Assembly (NCBI GenBank): GCA_964384675.1
Contig: CAYLNK010000073.1
Coordinates: 1-22,575 of the forward strand
Length of the DNA stretch: 22,575 bases
Direction: 5' to 3'
Origin: CAYLNK01 sp964384675
Lineage (GTDB): Bacteria > Acidobacteriota > Thermoanaerobaculia > UBA5066
A program made the translations under genes and the position numbers. Shown one piece after another: positions 16,180-22,575 of this stretch. Below the pieces are notes generated by a model. That model saw only the letters and a list, made by a program, of their open reading frames with translations, made no database searches and had not been told where the DNA came from. Numbering within the stretch: position 1 is the stretch's first letter; each line of letters opens with the position of its first letter.

Positions 16180-17013
16180 TCATCGAATCGAATCCCGGGT
16201 GACGCCGCCGGGTCCGGGGCTGATGACGATCGTCCGGCCGGGCGATACCGGCCGCAGGCGATCCGACATCCGGACCACCTCGAACGTCTTCTGCAGGTCC
16301 TCCTGCGACTGGCTGAAATGTGCCCAGCCGGCGTGGTGCACCGGGACGATCGCGGCGCGCGGGAAGGCCGCCGCCGCCTCCACCGCGTCGTTCGTGTCCA
16401 TCGACAGGCGGAACGGCCCGCGCGTCCGCGCGGCTCCGGCGAAGAGGAGGACGGCCGCCGGGTGGAACCGCCGGGCCACCTCGGCAGTCCCCTCGTACCA
16501 GACGGTGTCGCCGGTGACGTAGACGAGGTCGCACGGCGGATCGACCGACGAGACCACGAAGCCGACGACGTCCCCGAGCAGAGGCTCGATCCCGGGCGGG
16601 CCGTGGCGGGCAGGAGTCGCGGTGACCACGAGGCGCGATCCGCTCCCGGTCACGAGCTCGCGCGACTGCCAGGGCGCCATCCCGATCGACGGGCCACCCA
16701 GCCGTTCGGCCCCGGCCCTCGTCGTCAGCGTGGGCAGCTGCGCGGTCAGCGCCCGCCCGGCCGGGTCGAGGTTGTCGGGGTGCTGGTCGTGGCTGAGGAG
16801 GACGACGTCGATCCGGCCGAGCTCCTCGACGGGGATGGACGGGCCCTCGGTCTTCTGCAGGGTGACGGAGCCGGACCGGTAGGGGCCCGGGACGTCGAAC
16901 GTCGGGTCGGTCAGGAACCTCATCCCGGCGATCTCGATCGTCGCGGTCGGACCTCCGACGTACCGGATCACCACCGCAGGCGGGGCGGGCGGGGTGGGAG
17001 GGGGGAAGGGCAT
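16180..17013 (-). CDS. metallo-beta-lactamase-fold hydrolase (UlaG-like)
   Basis: A 277-residue protein of the MBL superfamily, predicted cytosolic. The first metal motif region is LLSHDQHPDNLD (72-83), which departs from the standard HxHxDH. Other superfamily positions are present: His137 in ATPARHG, Asp169 in VTGDT and His226/227 in VHHAGW. UlaG-like proteins are lactonases or phosphodiesterases; the substrate here is unknown. The start ATG (complement of 17011-17013) has a strong site, AGGAG at 17020-17024, with a 6-base spacer; a longer frame from 17097 would run through the palindrome and the divergent gene start and is rejected. It is divergent from the AraC-type regulator, which probably controls it. 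It converges with phoD across 58 bases with no obvious terminator. Confidence 0.85.
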   Translation of the reverse strand: MPFPPPTPPAPPAVVIRYVGGPTATIEIAGMRFLTDPTFDVPGPYRSGSVTLQKTEGPSIPVEELGRIDVVLLSHDQHPDNLDPAGRALTAQLPTLTTRAGAERLGGPSIGMAPWQSRELVTGSGSRLVVTATPARHGPPGIEPLLGDVVGFVVSSVDPPCDLVYVTGDTVWYEGTAEVARRFHPAAVLLFAGAARTRGPFRLSMDTNDAVEAAAAFPRAAIVPVHHAGWAHFSQSQEDLQKTFEVVRMSDRLRPVSPGRTIVISPGPGGVTRDSIR

Positions 17014-17069
17014 GGCGTACTCCTTTCCCCCAATCTGGCCTTGCACCGGCCCGGCGCCAAGTGGCAGGA

Positions 17070-17088
17070 TTGACATAATCAATGTCAA
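17070..17088. promoter_or_regulatory. 19-bp palindromic operator candidate between divergent genes
   Basis: TTGACATAATCAATGTCAA is a perfect inverted repeat with 7-bp arms and a 5-base centre. It covers the ATG start (17082-17084) of the AraC-type regulator. Each arm begins TTGACA, a consensus -35 hexamer, on its own strand. It is the only AT-rich patch in the gap between the divergent genes. A regulator binding here would block its own translation start and could control the hydrolase, but no good -10 box was found to complete a promoter. Confidence 0.5.
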
Positions 17089-18044
17089 AGCAGACAAATC
17101 CCTGCGCGGTCGCCATCCTCCTCCACGAGAACGTCTCGATCGGCATCGCCCTCCTGATGCGGGACGTCCTCCGGCGTACGAATCAGCTCGTGGGGCGGGA
17201 GCGCTTCACGGTCGCGCTCGTCGGGAGGCCCGGGCTGGGGACGGTCCGCGACGGGCCGGTCTCGGTGAGGGTCTCGCGGCCCGCCGGCCCGATCGACCAT
17301 CTGCTCGTGTCGCCCCTGGCCCCCGGGCGCGATCCGTTCGTCCCGCGACCCGGCGAGTGGCGCGTCCTCACCCGCGCCCACGAGCGCGGGTCGACGATCC
17401 ACGCCGCCTGCCTCGGATCGATCGTCGTGGCGGGAGCTGGTCTCCTCGACGGGCAGGAGGCCACGACGCACTGGGCCTGGGCGGCGCGGGCGCGGGACCG
17501 CTTTCCCGCCGTGCGCTGGGATGCCAGCCGGATGCTCTGCGACTCCGGGCGGATCGTGACGTCCGGCGGGTTCCTGGCGGCGGTGGACCTCGCCCTCTCG
17601 CTGGTCGAGCGGGTCACGTCGCGATCCGTCTCGCGCGAGGTGGGGCGGCTCCTCCTCGCCGACTCGATCCGCCAGCACCAGTCCGTCTACGCGACGACGC
17701 TCGTCTCGGCGCGCGTCGACGACCCGCGGATGCGGCGGCTCGAGAGCTGGATGGACGGCCACCTCTCGTCGGCCCCGACGGCCGGGGAGATGGCCGGCGT
17801 CTGCGGCCTCGGCCCGAGGACGTTCCATCGCGCCTTCGTGAAGGCGTTCGGCCTCACGCCGAGGAAGCTCCTGCAGCGGAAGCGTGTGGAGAAGGTGCGT
17901 CAGCTCCTCCGCGACGCGGACGTGAGCGTGGAAAAGGCGGTCGCCGCCGTCGGGGTCAGCGACGTCCCGTCGTTCCGGAAGGTGTTCCAGCGGGAGCTGG
18001 GGCTCTCACCGGCGGAGTACCGCAGGCGCCTCCGCGCGGAGTGA
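17082..18044 (+). CDS. GlxA-type transcription regulator: DJ-1/PfpI domain plus AraC helix-turn-helix
   Basis: A 320-residue regulator. Residues about 7-185 form a DJ-1/PfpI (class I glutamine amidotransferase-like) domain with a nucleophile-elbow Cys110 in HAACLGSIVVAGAGLLDG, followed by EATTHW and IVTSGGFLAAVDLAL, all diagnostic of the GlxA family. Residues about 220-320 are an AraC/XylS DNA-binding domain with two helix-turn-helix motifs (PTAGEMAGVCGLGPRTFHRAFVKA; VEKAVAAVGVSDVPSFRKVF) ending in LGLSPAEYRRR. It probably senses a small metabolite and regulates the divergent MBL hydrolase and itself. A weak GGCAGGA lies at 17064-17069. Its 3' end faces nrfA 12 bases away. Confidence 0.9.
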   Translation: MSKQTNPCAVAILLHENVSIGIALLMRDVLRRTNQLVGRERFTVALVGRPGLGTVRDGPVSVRVSRPAGPIDHLLVSPLAPGRDPFVPRPGEWRVLTRAHERGSTIHAACLGSIVVAGAGLLDGQEATTHWAWAARARDRFPAVRWDASRMLCDSGRIVTSGGFLAAVDLALSLVERVTSRSVSREVGRLLLADSIRQHQSVYATTLVSARVDDPRMRRLESWMDGHLSSAPTAGEMAGVCGLGPRTFHRAFVKAFGLTPRKLLQRKRVEKVRQLLRDADVSVEKAVAAVGVSDVPSFRKVFQRELGLSPAEYRRRLRAE

Positions 18045-18056
18045 GGAGAGGCGGGT

Positions 18057-19436
<1,380 letters not shown>

Positions 19437-19461
19437 CCTGCTGTCCTCCGGCTCTCGTGGA

Positions 19462-19914
19462 TCAATGGAGGTGTCCGACCGAGCGGTGGCAGGAGACGCA
19501 CGACAGGGCCTCTCCCTCACGCGGCGCGCGATCGATGGCGTGCACGACGTCGGCGTGGCACTTGCGACAGGCCAGCTCGGTCACGCGGCGGCTGACGGGC
19601 GTGATCTGGATCGGGTCCGGGAAGCGGCCCGTCGTGAAGTAGAAGGAATGCCAGAAGCCGTTGCGGGCCTTGGTCATGTACTTGGGAACGAGCCCGGGCG
19701 GCGTGTGACAGTCGTTGCACGTCGCGACCGAGCGATGGCTCGACTTGACCCAGCCGTCCATCTGCTCGTTCATCACGTGGCAGTTGGCGCACGCCTTCGG
19801 GTCGTTGGTGAGATACGAGTAGCCCTTCGCGTAAACGAACGTGTAGAGGCCCATCCCGATGGCGAAGCCGACGATCGCGCCGATCCCGGCCTGGCCGATC
19901 GTGACCGCTCTCAT
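19462..19914 (-). CDS. nrfH: NrfH, tetrahaem quinol dehydrogenase subunit for NrfA
   Basis: A 150-residue NapC/NirT-family cytochrome. One N-terminal membrane helix (about 8-28, AGIGAIVGFAIGMGLYTFVY) anchors four haems: CANCH 42-46, CNDCH 66-70, CRKCH 116-120 and CVSCH 139-143. Met48, two residues after the first haem His (CANCHVM), is the family's unusual axial ligand of haem 1, next to the quinol site. It takes electrons from the quinone pool and passes them to NrfA. The ATG (19914-19912) overlaps the hemL stop (ATGA), so its translation depends on hemL, and it precedes nrfA by 25 bases. Confidence 0.93.
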   Translation of the reverse strand: MRAVTIGQAGIGAIVGFAIGMGLYTFVYAKGYSYLTNDPKACANCHVMNEQMDGWVKSSHRSVATCNDCHTPPGLVPKYMTKARNGFWHSFYFTTGRFPDPIQITPVSRRVTELACRKCHADVVHAIDRAPREGEALSCVSCHRSVGHLH

Positions 19915-21248
19915 GCGAGCTGGAACGCTTCCTTCAGGGCCTCGCGGTGGGCGGCCAGCGTCTTCTCCAGCTCCTTCGGGCCGTGCACCGTGGAGAGGAA
20001 CATCGCCTCGAACTGCGCGGGCGCGATGAAGACGCCCCGCTTCAGCAGCCCGTGGAAGTAGCGCCTGAACGCTTCCAGGTCCGACCGCTTCGCCCCGTCG
20101 AAGTCCTCGACCGGCCCGCCGCAGAAGAACGTGGTCAGGATCGAGCCGATCCGGTTGATCGTCATCCGTTCCGCGACGCCCAGCTCCTGGGCCACCTTCC
20201 GGAGACCCTTCTCCAGGGCGGCGCCGGACTTCTCGAGCTTCGCATAGACGGCCGGGGTGAGGCTGTCGAGCATCACCTTGCCGGCCTCCATGGCGAGCGG
20301 GTTGCCCGAGAGCGTGCCCGCCTGGTAGACGGGACCGTCCGGCGCGACGAGCTTCATCAGCTCCTCTTTGCCTCCGTACGCGCCCACCGGGAGGCCGCCG
20401 CCGATGATCTTGCCGAGGCACGTCAGGTCGGGCGTCACGCCGTAGATCTCCTGCGCCCCACCCTTCGCCAGCCGGAAGCCGCTGATCACTTCATCGAACA
20501 GCAGCAAGGCGCCATTCGCGTCGGCGATCTCCCGCAGGCCCTCCAGGAAGCCGGGCTTCGGCAGGACGACACCCATGTTGGCCGCCACCGGCTCCACGGC
20601 GATCACGGCGATCCGGTCCTGGAACGCGGCGAACAGGTCGCGGACCGAGGCCAGGTCGTTGTAGCGGGCGGTCAGCGTCATCCCCGCGAGCGCGGACGGG
20701 ACGCCGGGCGAGCCGGGGATCCCGAGCGTGGCGAGACCCGAGCCGGCCGACACGAGGAACGAGTCGGCGTGTCCGTGGTAGCAGCCGGAGAACTTCAGGA
20801 CGAGGTCGCGGCCGGTGGCCGCGCGCGCCAGGCGCACCGCGCTCATCGTCGCCTCGGTGCCCGACGAGACGAAGCGCACCTTCTCCATCGATGGGACGGC
20901 GCGCGTCACCCGCTCGGCCAGCTCCACCTCGCCGCGGCAGGGGGCGCCGTAGGAGGTTCCGCGCGGCAGCGCGCGCCGCACCGCGGCGAGGACGCGCGAC
21001 GGCGAATGACCGAAGATCAGGGGCCCGTACGACATCACGTAGTCGACGTACCGGTTGCCGTCGGCGTCGATGATCAGCGGGCCGCGCCCCTTCTTCACGT
21101 AGAACGGGCTGCCGCCGACCGAGGCGAAGGAGCGGACCGGGGAGCTGACGCCGCCCGGCATCCGCTTCTTCGCTCGGGCGAAGAGGGCATCGGACTGGGT
21201 GGTGCGGCGGACGCGCTTCCGCGGCGCCTTCCTCTCGCCGCCCTTCAC
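19911..21248 (-). CDS. hemL: glutamate-1-semialdehyde 2,1-aminomutase
   Basis: A 445-residue PLP enzyme converting glutamate-1-semialdehyde to 5-aminolevulinate in the C5 route to haem. The PLP lysine is Lys280 in CLGKIIGGGLPVGAYGG; FDEVISGFR (Asp of the PLP pyridine contact), SSGTEATMSAVRLARAATGR and GCYHGHAD are family signatures. A short basic N-terminal extension (GGERKAPRKRVRRTT) precedes the usual start region (SDALFARAKKRMPGGVSSPVR). GTG 21248 is chosen: GGAG (21257-21260) sits 8 bases upstream and it overlaps the hemB stop as GTGA; an in-frame GTG at 21257 is the alternative. The aminomutase is needed because haem is in heavy demand from the cytochromes encoded downstream. Confidence 0.95.
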   Translation of the reverse strand: MKGGERKAPRKRVRRTTQSDALFARAKKRMPGGVSSPVRSFASVGGSPFYVKKGRGPLIIDADGNRYVDYVMSYGPLIFGHSPSRVLAAVRRALPRGTSYGAPCRGEVELAERVTRAVPSMEKVRFVSSGTEATMSAVRLARAATGRDLVLKFSGCYHGHADSFLVSAGSGLATLGIPGSPGVPSALAGMTLTARYNDLASVRDLFAAFQDRIAVIAVEPVAANMGVVLPKPGFLEGLREIADANGALLLFDEVISGFRLAKGGAQEIYGVTPDLTCLGKIIGGGLPVGAYGGKEELMKLVAPDGPVYQAGTLSGNPLAMEAGKVMLDSLTPAVYAKLEKSGAALEKGLRKVAQELGVAERMTINRIGSILTTFFCGGPVEDFDGAKRSDLEAFRRYFHGLLKRGVFIAPAQFEAMFLSTVHGPKELEKTLAAHREALKEAFQLA

Positions 21249-22216
21249 GACAGCCACTCCGCCGCCTCGCGGGCGTGGTACGTGAGGATCAGGTCCGCCC
21301 CGGCCCGTTTCATCGAGGTGAGGACCTCGAGCGTCACACGCTTGCCGTCGATCCAGCCGTTGGCGGCGGCCGCCTTCACCATCGCGTACTCCCCGGAGAC
21401 GTTGTAGGTCGCGACCGGCACGTTCGTGGCCTCCTTCACGGCGCGCACCACGTCGAGGTACGAGAGCGCCGGCTTCACCATGACGAGATCGGCCCCCTCC
21501 TCGACGTCGGAGAGGACCTCCTTCACCGCCTCGCGTACGTTGGCGGGGTCCATCTGGTACGCGCGCCGGTCCCCGAACGACGGGGTCGACTCGGCGGCGT
21601 CGCGGAACGGCCCGTAGAAGCCGGACGCGTACTTGGCCGCGTACGAGAGGATCGGCACCTGCGTGAAGCCGTCGCGGTCGAGGGCCGCGCGGAGCGCCGC
21701 GATCCGCCCGTCCATCATGTCGGACGGAGCGACCACGTCGGCCCCGGCGCGCGCGTGCGCCGCCGCCTCGGCCGCGAGGATCGCGAGCGTCGGGTCGTTG
21801 TCGACGGTCTCGCCGGCGAGGAGGCCGCAGTGCCCGTGGTCGGTGTACTCGCAGAGGCAGACGTCGGTCATCACCACGGTCTTCGGGCTCTCCGCTTTGA
21901 TCGCGCGGACGGCCCGGCAGACGGGACCTTCCGGGTCGGCCGAGGAGGTGCCCCGCGCGTCCTTCGTCTCCGGGATCCCGAACAGGATCACCGACTTCAC
22001 GCCGAGCGCGAAGAGCGCGGCGGTGTCGCGCGCCGCGAGGTCGGGCGAGACGCGGTCGACGCCCGGCATCGACGGGACGGGCTGCCGCACCCCTTCGCCG
22101 GGCACGACGAAGAGCGGCGCGATGAAGTCGGCCGGGTCGAGCGAGGTCTCCCGGACCATGTCCCGGAGCGACTCGGTCAGGCGGAGGCGGCGGTAGCGGT
22201 GGATCGGAAAGCTCAT
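21245..22216 (-). CDS. hemB: delta-aminolevulinic acid dehydratase (porphobilinogen synthase)
   Basis: A 323-residue cytosolic enzyme joining two 5-aminolevulinates into porphobilinogen. Schiff-base lysines Lys195 (SYAAKYASGFYGPFR) and Lys248 (LVMVKPALSYLD) are both present. The metal site is the zinc type: Cys120, Cys122 and Cys130 in DVCLCEYTDHGHC, not the Asp-rich magnesium form. PSDMMDGR 165-171 is a family signature. The ATG (22216-22214) overlaps the hemD stop as ATGA, and its own stop overlaps hemL. Length matches the family norm of 320-340. Confidence 0.96.
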   Translation of the reverse strand: MSFPIHRYRRLRLTESLRDMVRETSLDPADFIAPLFVVPGEGVRQPVPSMPGVDRVSPDLAARDTAALFALGVKSVILFGIPETKDARGTSSADPEGPVCRAVRAIKAESPKTVVMTDVCLCEYTDHGHCGLLAGETVDNDPTLAILAAEAAAHARAGADVVAPSDMMDGRIAALRAALDRDGFTQVPILSYAAKYASGFYGPFRDAAESTPSFGDRRAYQMDPANVREAVKEVLSDVEEGADLVMVKPALSYLDVVRAVKEATNVPVATYNVSGEYAMVKAAAANGWIDGKRVTLEVLTSMKRAGADLILTYHAREAAEWLS

Positions 22217-22575
22217 CTCTTCGATTCTCCCGCGCGCTCCATCAGGAGCGCGAGCAGGTCGGGAATGCGGGGGCGGGTCGGGACGACGGGAGCCGGAAGG
22301 CCGCGGTCGATCGCGAGGCGGGCGGTCTCGGGACCTAGAACGCCCCAGACGGCGGGCGGCGGCGGTGCGGGAAGTGCGGCGAGGAGGGCGTCGAGCGCGG
22401 CGATGGACGTGACCGCGATGCCGTCGAAGCCGCCCGCGGAAAGGCGCGCGAGGACGTCCGCGTCGAGACGTGTCAGCGGCCGCTTCTCGTAGACCACGGG
22501 CGACGTCACGGCCGCGCCGCGCGCCGCGAGGGCGGCCTGGGGCTCGGTCGCGGCATCGGAGCCGCGCGGCCAGAG
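22213..22575 (-). CDS. hemD: uroporphyrinogen-III synthase, N-terminus outside window
   Basis: The frame is open from the right edge and ends in TGA at 22213-22215, giving 120 C-terminal residues. It begins LWPRGSDAATEPQAALAARG and continues AAVTSPVVYEKRP, then DADVLARLSAGGFDGIAVTSIAALDALL and WGVLGPETARLAIDRGLP, the typical spacing of HemD (the 'l-PRg' strand, 'Ga-V-----vY', 'f-d-iavTS--a', 'G--Ta-a---G'). HemD closes and inverts ring D of hydroxymethylbilane. HemD sequences are weakly conserved, but the position directly before hemB supports the call. An internal GTG at 22509 is not the start, since conserved residues lie upstream of it. Confidence 0.82.
   Translation of the reverse strand, partial: LWPRGSDAATEPQAALAARGAAVTSPVVYEKRPLTRLDADVLARLSAGGFDGIAVTSIAALDALLAALPAPPPPAVWGVLGPETARLAIDRGLPAPVVPTRPRIPDLLALLMERAGESKR

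Noticed and set aside
17014..17097. Longer start of the MBL hydrolase at 17097
   Set aside because: It would run across the regulator start and palindrome and precede a strong Shine-Dalgarno located exactly before ATG 17013.
19437..19520. Longer start of nrfA at 19520
   Set aside because: It would overlap the nrfH 3' end, and the Shine-Dalgarno GGAGG at 19445-19449 fits the ATG at 19436 directly before the membrane helix.

Overview
The window is a very GC-rich, gene-dense bacterial segment with three blocks that look unrelated. Several features point to Acidobacteriota: an Oar-like TonB-dependent receptor with an N-terminal carboxypeptidase-regulatory fold, a Ser/Thr kinase fused to TolB-like and TPR modules, an ECF sigma factor with a FecR-type anti-sigma partner, and a membrane-anchored NrfA with its NrfH. 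This placement is inferred from gene architecture; there is no rRNA or marker gene in the window to confirm it.

Layout, left (+ strand). A possible C-terminal fragment of an upstream protein (3-134) is followed by about 450 bases without a convincing gene. Then come an SDR oxidoreductase (583-1437), a structured leader, and a 987-residue TonB-dependent receptor (1717-4680) closed by a 12-bp terminator hairpin. Next are a SAM methyltransferase (4796-5401) and, overlapping it by GTGA, a cytosolic protein kinase/TolB-like/TPR protein (5398-7680).

Middle (+ strand). Six genes from 7792 to 14551 overlap at every junction (ATGA or TGATG): ECF sigma factor, an 889-residue zinc-finger anti-sigma/FecR/large-ectodomain protein, ABC ATPase, ABC-2 permease, ABC ATPase, ABC-2 permease. 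A Tat-exported PhoD-family phosphatase follows 34 bases later. I read this as a sigma-controlled envelope-sensing and export unit, and it is the best candidate here for an undescribed system.

Right. A metallo-beta-lactamase-fold hydrolase (- strand) and a DJ-1/PfpI-AraC regulator (+ strand) diverge from a 68-base gap holding a 19-bp palindrome that overlaps the regulator start codon. Converging on the regulator is a tightly packed minus-strand operon, hemD (cut by the window edge)-hemB-hemL-nrfH-nrfA. It links tetrapyrrole synthesis to a nine-haem nitrite reductase module. The NrfA keeps its active-site Arg, Tyr, His and calcium-site residues but has a CXXCH rather than the classical CXXCK first haem motif.

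No tRNA, rRNA, CRISPR array, integrase or intact insertion sequence was seen. Most other long open frames on the opposite strand are high-GC shadows.
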